Of a stretch of 10,270 bases of DNA, positions 1 to 6,966 are shown one piece after another. Position 1 is the first letter of the stretch, and the number at the start of each line of letters is the position of its first letter. Made by a program: the position numbers and the translations under genes. Location: contig CADBTO010000351.1 in the NCBI GenBank assembly GCA_902797565.1, positions 1-10,270 on the forward strand, in the 5' to 3' direction. The notes beneath the pieces were generated by a model. It did not search any database and had not been told where the DNA came from. It saw nothing but the letters and a program-made list of their open reading frames with translations. This DNA is from an uncultured Lachnospiraceae bacterium (GTDB lineage: Bacteria > Bacillota > Clostridia > Lachnospirales > Lachnospiraceae).

Positions 1-21
1 CTGATCTACACGGACCGGTAA
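1..21 (+). CDS. Possible C-terminal tail of an upstream gene (partial)
   Basis: Frame 1 reads six codons (LIYTDR) and then TAA at 19-21, followed within 50 bases by a strong terminator hairpin. That is the arrangement expected of the end of an upstream plus-strand gene. Six residues are far too few to identify a product, and the stop could be chance. The call rests only on position. Confidence 0.2.
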   Translation: MIYTDR

Positions 22-69
22 GCCGGCCGGATGCGGTTTTGCATCGTTCCTATTTAATTCGAAAATGCC

Positions 70-113
70 AAAAACCCGATCTTCCGTTTTTTGTCCCGGC
101 AGATCGGGTTTTT
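70..113 (+). terminator. Intrinsic terminator, possibly bidirectional
   Basis: Arms 70-82 (AAAAACCCGATCT) and 101-113 (AGATCGGGTTTTT) are perfect 13-bp reverse complements around an 18-base loop. The right arm ends in TTTTT, the U-tract expected for plus-strand termination. The A-run on the left arm gives a similar tract on the minus strand. It would end transcription from the left and insulate the operon that starts downstream. No gene is seen in this window for the minus-strand direction. Confidence 0.8.
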
Positions 114-147
114 CTCGTCCATTTTCTCCGATTTTTTCATTTTTAGG

Positions 148-176
148 TAGATATTTTTCCAGTAAAGTGCTAAGAT
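148..176 (+). promoter_or_regulatory. Candidate sigma-A promoter with extended -10
   Basis: A TAGATA hexamer (148-153, 4 of 6 to TTGACA) lies 17 bases before TAAGAT (171-176, 4 of 6 to TATAAT). TAAGAT is preceded by TG one base upstream (168-169), forming an extended -10. The region is AT-rich compared with the flanking genes, lies after the terminator, and ends about 55 bases before the first gene's start. Both hexamers are imperfect, so this is the best candidate rather than a firm promoter. No riboswitch-like structure is obvious between it and the first gene. Confidence 0.4.
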
Positions 177-218
177 TATGTTTTGGGTTAGTGTTTATCT
201 TTCGATATGGGTTTGCGC

Positions 219-223
219 AGGAG
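219..223 (+). promoter_or_regulatory. Ribosome binding site fixing the start at 233
   Basis: AGGAG lies nine bases before the ATG at 233. The frame is open upstream to an ATG at 65, but that start would lie beside the terminator hairpin and upstream of the likely promoter. The ribosome site therefore decides for the shorter protein. Confidence 0.7.
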
Positions 224-232
224 TTTGGAATC

Positions 233-478
233 ATGTTGATACGAAGGGCCGGCGGCGAGTTTTATGCGGTTTTTGAAGAAGAAGAGATGCGGGCAGGGTA
301 TCGGACGCCTTTGCTCATGAATGAAACCGCATACCAGATCTATCAGGGGATCCAGCAGCATACCTGCCTCGAAGAGATTACCCGGGGACTGTCCCGGCGC
401 TATGGAATACCAGCTGCAGCGCTGCAGGAGGATGTAGCGGCTGTCTATGGACAGATCGTGTCAGAACTGGAAGCATAG
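233..478 (+). CDS. PqqD-like small protein (81 aa)
   Basis: The 81-residue product has the layout of the PqqD family (winged-helix RiPP recognition element fold). A short beta-rich N-terminus is followed by LMNETAYQIY (28-37), the family's characteristic LNxTA segment. Next is a helix around LEEITRGLSRRYGIP (46-60), then QEDVAAVYGQIVSEL (65-79), matching the D-x-x-x-hydrophobic final helix. In PqqD and relatives this domain binds a precursor peptide and presents it to a modifying enzyme. No precursor, radical SAM enzyme or other RiPP gene is seen here. It precedes the SDR-PelD gene by 58 bases without a visible terminator, so it is probably first in the same transcript. A role in polysaccharide production is inference from position only. 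A longer version starting at 65 is unlikely. Confidence 0.75.
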   Translation: MLIRRAGGEFYAVFEEEEMRAGYRTPLLMNETAYQIYQGIQQHTCLEEITRGLSRRYGIPAAALQEDVAAVYGQIVSELEA

Positions 479-536
479 CCAGCCCTGATCCGATGGGACC
501 GGGAGGGAGCACGGCAGATGGGGTAAGGAGAAGCAG

Positions 537-2723
537 ATGGAAATTGTAATGACCGGTGAGTACAGCGGCTTCATGCGCACCATGATTGACAAATTAAATA
601 AAGAGGGCAACCATGTCTTCGTGCTGTCCGGCGCGCAGTATGACCGGGACAAGTTCCCCAAAGTATACGAACAGTATGACTTTGCCTATGACAGTCCGAG
701 CATGCGTCAGGTTTTTGAAAGTATGAGTCCGGATGCGGTAATTTTCACGGGTGCTTATGATACCAGCTTTAACTGGGCTCTGGGGCAGCCGGAGAGCGTC
801 CGCTTTTCCACAGGGCTGTCCAACGTACTCATCGCCCTGTCCGGCATGCGCAAGCACCCCCGTGTCATCTACCTGTCCTGTGAAGATATCTACACAATGA
901 ACCACAACGAGGACATTCAGGAAACAGATGAGACGACGGCAGAAGGTTACCGTGCTATGGCAGTGCGACAGGGAGAGCTGACCTGCAAGAATTACCGTTC
1001 CACGATGAACATGGATATCGTAATCCTGCGGCTGGATCATCTGTACGGGACGCCCCTGTCCCGAATTGACCTGGATCCCCTGGTCGGGCGTATGGCCCGT
1101 GAGGGGCTGGAAACCGGCAGGATCTCCGCAAATCCGAACCATACGTTCAGCATGCTCCATGTACAGGATGCCGTGGATTATATCTACCAGGTGATCACGG
1201 CTGACAAGCCGGAATATGATACCTACAACCTCTCCACTGGCGAAGCGATGACAGAAAGCGACCTTGCGGCTGCAGTTGCAAAAGGCTTTGGCAGCGGCGT
1301 GGAAGTGGTGGAAACTGCCGCCGGCAGGCCCTTCCGCCGGGTGCTCTCGAACACACGGTTTGCCGGGGAATTCCGAAGCAAGGTCTTCCACCATGCAGGG
1401 GACGAAGTATCAAAGCTGGTGCCGCTGCTCCGAAGGAACGCAGACAAGTTCTTCTATGAGGATGATGGCTCCGGCGGCTTCCTGAAGCGGTTCGGGACGA
1501 AATTCGGACAGATCGTAAAAGCCCTGCTGCCGTTTTTTGAAAATATGCTGCTGTTTATCCCGTTTTTTATGCTGAATAACCGTGCCACGGGTTCGGAGTA
1601 TTTTGCAAACCTGGATTTCTTCCTATTATATGTACTCCTTTTTGCCCTCCTGTATGGACAGGGGCAGGCAACCTTTTCCGCCATCCTCGCCACAGGCGGC
1701 TATCTGTTCCGTCAGCAGTATACCCGGAGCGGATTCGATGTCATGCTCGATTATAATACCTATGTCTGGATCGCCCAGCTGTTTATCCTGGGACTCGTGG
1801 TCGGGCATATGAAAGACCGGATTGCCCAGCTTTCAGCAGAAAAACAGGAGGAAATCAACTACTTAAACGGGCAGGTTTCGGATATCACCGAGATCAATAC
1901 AACCAATGTACAGATGAAAGGTATCCTTGAGGAACAAGTCATCAACCAGAATGACTCGTTCGGCAAGGTCTACAACATCACTTCCACGCTCGATGCCTAC
2001 GAACCGGAAGAAGTGCTGTTCTATGCCGCCGAGGTCCTAGAAAAGCTGATCCGCAGCGAAGACGTCGCAATCTATACCGTTGCGAACCGTTCTTATGCCC
2101 GCCTCTTCGCGGCAACATCCCGGAAGGCACGAAGCCTTGGGAATTCCATCGAATATCCCAAGATGCTGGAGCTTTATGAGGAAATCTCCAATGACCGGGT
2201 GTTCATCAACCGGAATATGGACGGAGATTACCCCCATATGGCGGACGCGATCTATTCTGAAGACGAGATGCAGCTGATTATTATGGTCTGGGGGATTCCC
2301 TGGGACCGGATGAACCTGGGGCAGGCAAACATGCTCCGGATCGCCGGTTTCCTGATCCAAAATGCCGTGCTGCGCGCAAACCGCTACATGGATGCCCTGG
2401 AAAAGGAGCGTTATGTCAGCGGGACGCAGATGCTGGACGAAGAAGCATTCTCCACACTGCTCAAGGCGTTCGTTTCCGCAGAACAGCGGGATCTAACGGA
2501 ATGCTGCGTCCTGAAGATCACCGGAATCCCGGAAAGCGGGGAAGAGGACTGCGCGCGCGCAATCGTCGCAATCCTGCGAAATTCCGATTATTTCGGAAAG
2601 CTTCCGGATGGACACCTGTATGCCTTGCTGTCTAATACCAGCCGTGAAAACGCCGCGTTCGTTATCGGCAGGATTGAAAAAGCAGGCTATGGAGCAGATA
2701 TTATGGAGGATATTGCGGTATAG
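537..2723 (+). CDS. pelD: PelD-like c-di-GMP receptor with N-terminal SDR/epimerase domain
   Basis: This 728-residue protein has three parts. Residues 1-310 resemble an extended short-chain dehydrogenase/NAD-dependent epimerase: TG at 6-7, a YLSCEDIY segment (112-119), ILRLDHLYGTP (163-173) and HVQDAVDYIY (208-217). Residues about 332-424 hold roughly four membrane segments, followed by a helical linker (425-470). Residues about 475-615 look like a GAF domain and about 630-728 like a degenerate GGDEF domain. Membrane segments, GAF and degenerate GGDEF in that order is the PelD layout; PelD senses c-di-GMP and activates Pel synthesis at the cytoplasmic membrane. R681-N-S-D684 sits where the I-site RxxD belongs, and the GGDEF signature is replaced by PDGHL (690-694), so binding without synthesis is expected. 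The SDR part lacks the YxxxK lysine (Y138, then A142) and may not be catalytic. AAGGAG (525-530) lies six bases before the ATG. Three bases separate its stop from the next start. Confidence 0.8.
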   Translation: MEIVMTGEYSGFMRTMIDKLNKEGNHVFVLSGAQYDRDKFPKVYEQYDFAYDSPSMRQVFESMSPDAVIFTGAYDTSFNWALGQPESVRFSTGLSNVLIALSGMRKHPRVIYLSCEDIYTMNHNEDIQETDETTAEGYRAMAVRQGELTCKNYRSTMNMDIVILRLDHLYGTPLSRIDLDPLVGRMAREGLETGRISANPNHTFSMLHVQDAVDYIYQVITADKPEYDTYNLSTGEAMTESDLAAAVAKGFGSGVEVVETAAGRPFRRVLSNTRFAGEFRSKVFHHAGDEVSKLVPLLRRNADKFFYEDDGSGGFLKRFGTKFGQIVKALLPFFENMLLFIPFFMLNNRATGSEYFANLDFFLLYVLLFALLYGQGQATFSAILATGGYLFRQQYTRSGFDVMLDYNTYVWIAQLFILGLVVGHMKDRIAQLSAEKQEEINYLNGQVSDITEINTTNVQMKGILEEQVINQNDSFGKVYNITSTLDAYEPEEVLFYAAEVLEKLIRSEDVAIYTVANRSYARLFAATSRKARSLGNSIEYPKMLELYEEISNDRVFINRNMDGDYPHMADAIYSEDEMQLIIMVWGIPWDRMNLGQANMLRIAGFLIQNAVLRANRYMDALEKERYVSGTQMLDEEAFSTLLKAFVSAEQRDLTECCVLKITGIPESGEEDCARAIVAILRNSDYFGKLPDGHLYALLSNTSRENAAFVIGRIEKAGYGADIMEDIAV

Positions 2724-2726
2724 ATT

Positions 2727-3701
2727 ATGAGTAGCAGTTCATGGTTTGTCATCATCCTTGTGGTCAACACGATCATCGCTTTCCTCTATCTGAACGTGGT
2801 GCTGCTGTATTCGGCAGAGCAGAAGCTCGAAGAGATCCGTGCCTCGGAAGAAGAGAAACAAGCCTACCGGGAAGGGGATATTGACAAGAAAAAGATCGGG
2901 ATCTTTTTTTTCCTGCAGCTCCTTTGCCCGGTGGTGGGTCCGCTTTTTGTCGGGTTTGCCTTTCTGTTCCGAAAAATTTTCTTTCGGGAAGAAGTGGATC
3001 TGTCCAATGTCATGTTCTCGAAAGAACGGGTAAAAACCAGGAATCCCGCAGATGTGGAGCGGGAGAGTAATATGGTGCCTCTGGAAGAGGCGCTTGCCGT
3101 CACGGACTCCAAGAACCTGCGGTCTTTGATGCTCAACGTGATCCGCGGCGAGGACATCGGCGTCTATCTGGCCTCGATTGCAAAGGCGCTGAACAGTTCC
3201 GATTCAGAAACCGCCCATTACGCAGCCTCTGTGCTGCGGGACGAGCTGAATGATTTCCGGTCGAATGTCCAGATTATGTACAACCAGCTGGATGCTGCGG
3301 ACAAGGACGAGACCGGCGTGATCGGGATCCAGATGCTGACTTATATGAACGCCTTCCTTGTGCAGCATGTATTTGTGGGCATGGAACAACGGAATTTTGT
3401 CACGATGATGGCTGAGGCGGCAGATGCAGTCTATGAGCGCAAACCCCAGGAACTTCAGCCGGAACACTATGAATGGGTTTGTATGCGGCTTCTGGAAGTT
3501 GAATTCTTTGCAAGATGCGAGGAGTGGACCCGCCGCGCCTTTGCGGCCTTTCCGGAAGAACTGTCCAGCTATACCTGCATGCTCAAGCTGTATTTCCGGA
3601 CAGATGACCAGGAGCGTTTTTTTGATACGATGTTTGAGCTGCAGCAATCCAATATTGTGCTTGACCAGGAAACGCTGGATCTGATCCGCGTGTTTGCATA
3701 A
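2727..3701 (+). CDS. pelE: PelE-like membrane protein with helical-repeat domain
   Basis: The 324-residue product has two clear membrane segments (about 7-28 and 57-81), then a soluble, mostly helical region from about 105 to the end that could be TPR- or HEAT-like. PelE proteins have this layout (two TM helices and a cytoplasmic TPR domain). They bind PelD and help assemble the PelD-E-F-G synthase complex in the inner or only membrane. The call depends on topology and on lying directly after the PelD-like gene, because PelE sequences diverge strongly. The start is three bases past the upstream stop. The nearest GGAGG (2705-2709) is 17 bases away, so translation probably relies on coupling. 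A run of eight T (2904-2911) encodes the start of the second membrane segment. Confidence 0.65.
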   Translation: MSSSSWFVIILVVNTIIAFLYLNVVLLYSAEQKLEEIRASEEEKQAYREGDIDKKKIGIFFFLQLLCPVVGPLFVGFAFLFRKIFFREEVDLSNVMFSKERVKTRNPADVERESNMVPLEEALAVTDSKNLRSLMLNVIRGEDIGVYLASIAKALNSSDSETAHYAASVLRDELNDFRSNVQIMYNQLDAADKDETGVIGIQMLTYMNAFLVQHVFVGMEQRNFVTMMAEAADAVYERKPQELQPEHYEWVCMRLLEVEFFARCEEWTRRAFAAFPEELSSYTCMLKLYFRTDDQERFFDTMFELQQSNIVLDQETLDLIRVFA

Positions 3702-3712
3702 AGAAATTTTCG

Positions 3713-3720
3713 AAAGGGGG
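3713..3720 (+). promoter_or_regulatory. Ribosome binding site fixing the start at 3730
   Basis: AAAGGGGG is placed nine bases before the ATG at 3730. The reading frame could also begin at a TTG at 3694 inside the end of the preceding gene. That TTG has no comparable purine-rich site in front of it, and the stretch it would add (12 residues) contains the ribosome site itself. Confidence 0.7.
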
Positions 3721-3729
3721 TGGGCATCT

Positions 3730-6700
3730 ATGACGCCGGAGTGGCAAACCGTTTTTTTGATCATCAAAGTGTTTGTCACTTATATCCTGATGAACCTGGT
3801 GATTCCCGGCATCGTATTTGAACCAGTCCTCAAGCGGTTTTCCACCCCCTTGCGGCTCATGGGCTATCTGTGCATCGGCAATGTATGGATCGTGAACCTT
3901 GTGTTTGTCCTGCAGTTCCTGCGGATCTCCAATTTTTTTACGCTGGTACTGGGCACGTTTCTGTTTTATAATTATGTATTCCTGCATCTCCGCCATATTG
4001 GTGTCCGCAAGGAACTGGAGCAGATCTACATTACGATGCAGCGTTTTTCTACCGGTGTCCTGAAATGGAAGACATTTATCCGGGAAGTGCGCCAGAATAC
4101 CCGACCAGCACGGCGGCAGATACGGGAAAAAGCAAAGGAAATCCTGCTCTATCATGCGCTGGAGTGGCTGCTGCTGCTTGTATTAGTATCCTATTGCATA
4201 TATCTTTTCGGCTCTGTCAATCTCCGGGAGATGTCCTACCATGCTTCCGACGTACCGGTACACACGTCCTGGATCAATGCGTTTTACTTCAACCAGCCTT
4301 TCCGGATGGGCGACCGCAACGGGATTTATCCGCAGGGGTTCCATGTAATCATCTACTACTTTGCGGAAGTATTTCGTTTTCCGGTGATGGATCTGATGCG
4401 AGTTTATGGCCTGATCAATATTACCTTTCTGATCCTGACGATTGCAGGCTTTCTGTTTGTCCTGTGCAGGAATCCGTTCCTGCCGATGCTTGGTGCTTTT
4501 TTATTTATTGGTTTCGCGCCTCTGGGAATGCTTGGGTTCATCCGCTATTGCGCGGCGCTGCCCCAGGAGTATGGGTTCATTTTCCTATTCCCGTCCTGCG
4601 CTTTCGCTGTGGAATTTTTCCGGATCCGTCGGCTGAAGGAGCTGGGCGGTGAGAAATACCAGCGGTTTCTGGACGGACACAAAACAGAAACAGAAACAGC
4701 AGCGGACGATCCAGCAGACCGGGAAGCCGGAGAAAACGATGCAGACGATGCCGCATCAGCGAATGCGCGTGCCGGCATCTTTCTGGCAGATTACGTGGAT
4801 ATCAAGGAGCGGCCGCCGGAAATCAAGGAAGAAACACCGGAGGCGCCCGAAAAAAAACGCAGTTTCCTGTCGTCTTTGATGTTCTGGAAAAAAGCCCCTG
4901 CAGAAGAAGCGGCAGCAGAAGAAAAGACCGCTTCGTTTCCTGCCGCAAAAAGCAGGCGGGAGAAGCGGGAGTTTGACCGGCTGAAGCGCCGCATACACAA
5001 AGACCGGCAGAAAAAGGAGTTTGACCGGCTCCGTTCGCAGATTATCTCAGAACGTGAAAAAAAACGCAGGGAGGAACTCGATGAACGTTTCTGGCTGGAA
5101 GAGTCCGAGGAACAGGAAGCTGCGCAGCTGGAAGACCATCAAAAAAAGGAATATAAAGACGGCTACCGGAGCCGTTATGAAAAGCAGCGGCAAAAACTGA
5201 TCAAAGAGCGGAAACGCAAAGCAGAAAAAAACGCCGGAAACAAGCCGGGATTTACCCTACCTCCGGCATTGCCCAAATTCAATCTGGCCAGCCTTGCTGA
5301 AATCCCGAAAAAAATTGGTGCCATTTTCAGCCATGACCACGACCATGGCAGCGCGATCTATCATTTTTTTGGAAAAATCTACGATGTAATACTGGATTTT
5401 TGCGCATCGTTTGTATGGGAACAGGAAAAGCTGATTATGCTGCTGTTCGCATTTGCTTTTTCCATGACCATCGCGGGCCATTTTTATGTAACGGTTGCGG
5501 CTGCCTATTGTTACTTCGGCATCGCGGCCGGGTTCCTACCGCGCTTCATCAAGCCCAGGTACTTCCTTCATATTTTGCGCGGACTGGTCCTTGGGTTCTT
5601 CCTTGCTGCATGGCCTATGCTGTTTGCTTTTACACAGGGCGTGCCGCTGCAGGGCTCCCTGGGCTGGGCATTGGGTGTCATGAGCAGCATGAATTCTGAT
5701 GAAACAGAAGATGATACAACCGCCGCGATCGAACGGGTTGGCGGAGACAGCGCAGGAACAGGCAGCGGTGCAGACCAGGGCAGCAGCAGTGGACAGGCAG
5801 ACAGCAAAAAAACAGGGAAGAGCAGCGGCGACGCGCCGAAAAAAGCCGCCCCGAAACAGCCGCTGCCCGTCCGCATCATCAAAAAATTCAAAACTGCCGG
5901 ACAGATCATCACAGACCGGGTTGATGGCATCATCCATGAAGATGGAAGTGAATTCGTTATCCATCCGTTTCTGTTTTTCCCTATGGCAATCTGTCTTGCA
6001 GTGGGGGGCATATTCTGCTTTTGGGATGCAGAATACGGATTCAAGCTTCTAAGCGCCTGTTTTATGCTGGCTTTCCAGCTGGTCATGCTTTCCAGCAGCC
6101 TGCTGGGGATCCCGGCAGTTTTGGATAAGCAGCGCAGCTGGATCTTTATCCTGCCCACCCTTACGATTCCCTTCACGGCCGCCGCAGACGGGGTATTGTC
6201 CCTCTGTTTCTGCTGGGCCAGGAGGCTGAAGATCATCCATATCCTGCCAAAGACACTGGCGCTGGCCGTAACGCTGGGGGCGGTTTCCCTGGTCTACCAG
6301 ACCGGGAACCTGCGGCAGGTGCTGCCGGCCTCTTATACGCAGACCTATGTCTACCAGACCAATGGCGCGGTATATTGTACCGGAAAAATTATCCGGGAAG
6401 AAAACCGGGTGGGCAATGAAGGGAAAAACACAGAATCGTTTACCATCCTCTCATGTACGGATGAATTGCAGGAAACCCTGATGTACGGACAGCATTATGA
6501 GTGGATCACCCTGCTCCGGAAGCTGGAGCATTTTGATGTCAATGGCGGCGTTCAGGAAGATTTCAATATCAACCAGGACAACCCGGATGACCGGAAAGAC
6601 CCCAATATCTATATCCCGACGCACCGGGTCTATATTTATATCGAGAAACGTCCGCTGGATTATTCGGCGCATTATGCGGGCAGCGGACAGATGATCTCCG

Positions 6701-6966
6701 AAGAAGGCGCGAACCATCCCGTCCCGGCGTCTGAAGGAAACAACATTTACAAAGGGGAAAGCCGCTGGATCGTCATGTCAAAAGCAATGGAATGGCTGAA
6801 AGCGATCCGGAAGACCTACCCGGAGTCCATTACGAAACTGTATGAAGATGATGATTTTATCTGTTATCGCATGACACAGGGTGATGTCTGGTACAATCTG
6901 GGTGTGGACTATGGCTATAACAATGTTGAAGCACCAGAAGAAACAGAGGAGGCGAAGGCACAATGA
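3730..6966 (+). CDS. Large polytopic membrane protein of the pel-like operon, possibly GT-C-like
   Basis: I do not recognise this 1078-residue protein. About seven membrane segments lie in residues 8-297, three in 567-634 and four in 746-856, followed by an exported-looking domain of about 220 residues (858-1078). The loop after the fourth segment carries D174 and H178 (SDVPVHTSW) and then YPQGFH (200-205). An acidic residue in an early external loop followed by a YPxGxH-like motif recalls GT-C glycosyltransferases, but this is a resemblance only. Two insertions break up the membrane core. Residues about 306-530 are very rich in K, R, E and A and look like a charged coiled coil, with EFDRL repeated 16 residues apart. 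Residues about 653-713 are low-complexity S, G, D, A and K. Characterised Pel operons that I know have no counterpart of this protein. It could be a glycosyltransferase, a polymer-modifying enzyme or a scaffold. Its stop overlaps the next start by four bases (ATGA). Confidence 0.75.
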   Translation: MTPEWQTVFLIIKVFVTYILMNLVIPGIVFEPVLKRFSTPLRLMGYLCIGNVWIVNLVFVLQFLRISNFFTLVLGTFLFYNYVFLHLRHIGVRKELEQIYITMQRFSTGVLKWKTFIREVRQNTRPARRQIREKAKEILLYHALEWLLLLVLVSYCIYLFGSVNLREMSYHASDVPVHTSWINAFYFNQPFRMGDRNGIYPQGFHVIIYYFAEVFRFPVMDLMRVYGLINITFLILTIAGFLFVLCRNPFLPMLGAFLFIGFAPLGMLGFIRYCAALPQEYGFIFLFPSCAFAVEFFRIRRLKELGGEKYQRFLDGHKTETETAADDPADREAGENDADDAASANARAGIFLADYVDIKERPPEIKEETPEAPEKKRSFLSSLMFWKKAPAEEAAAEEKTASFPAAKSRREKREFDRLKRRIHKDRQKKEFDRLRSQIISEREKKRREELDERFWLEESEEQEAAQLEDHQKKEYKDGYRSRYEKQRQKLIKERKRKAEKNAGNKPGFTLPPALPKFNLASLAEIPKKIGAIFSHDHDHGSAIYHFFGKIYDVILDFCASFVWEQEKLIMLLFAFAFSMTIAGHFYVTVAAAYCYFGIAAGFLPRFIKPRYFLHILRGLVLGFFLAAWPMLFAFTQGVPLQGSLGWALGVMSSMNSDETEDDTTAAIERVGGDSAGTGSGADQGSSSGQADSKKTGKSSGDAPKKAAPKQPLPVRIIKKFKTAGQIITDRVDGIIHEDGSEFVIHPFLFFPMAICLAVGGIFCFWDAEYGFKLLSACFMLAFQLVMLSSSLLGIPAVLDKQRSWIFILPTLTIPFTAAADGVLSLCFCWARRLKIIHILPKTLALAVTLGAVSLVYQTGNLRQVLPASYTQTYVYQTNGAVYCTGKIIREENRVGNEGKNTESFTILSCTDELQETLMYGQHYEWITLLRKLEHFDVNGGVQEDFNINQDNPDDRKDPNIYIPTHRVYIYIEKRPLDYSAHYAGSGQMISEEGANHPVPASEGNNIYKGESRWIVMSKAMEWLKAIRKTYPESITKLYEDDDFICYRMTQGDVWYNLGVDYGYNNVEAPEETEEAKAQ
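4969..5030 (+). repeat. Short in-frame direct repeat within the charged insertion
   Basis: The 14-base sequence GAGTTTGACCGGCT occurs at 4969-4982 and again at 5017-5030, exactly 48 bases (16 codons) apart. Both copies encode EFDRL in a K/R/E-rich helical region. It looks like a remnant of internal duplication within the coiled-coil-like insertion of the large membrane protein. Confidence 0.6.

Noticed and set aside
65..232. Longer PqqD-like protein starting at ATG 65
   Set aside because: The extra 56 residues cover the terminator and probable promoter, do not resemble PqqD, and the start lacks a ribosome site, whereas AGGAG precedes 233.
114..232. c-di-GMP (GEMM) riboswitch in the leader
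   Set aside because: The leader is short and AT-rich, and I see neither the conserved GEMM core sequences nor paired stems of the right size.
233..478. Pyrroloquinoline quinone biosynthesis
   Set aside because: No PqqA, PqqB, PqqC or PqqE gene is present; the PqqD-like fold alone does not imply PQQ production.
2424..2720. Active diguanylate cyclase
   Set aside because: The GGDEF signature is replaced by PDGHL, so catalysis is not expected; only the RxxD position is kept.
3694..3729. Upstream TTG start for the large membrane protein, overlapping the end of the PelE-like gene
   Set aside because: The ATG at 3730 has a good AAAGGGGG site nine bases upstream; the TTG has none and its extension would translate through that site.
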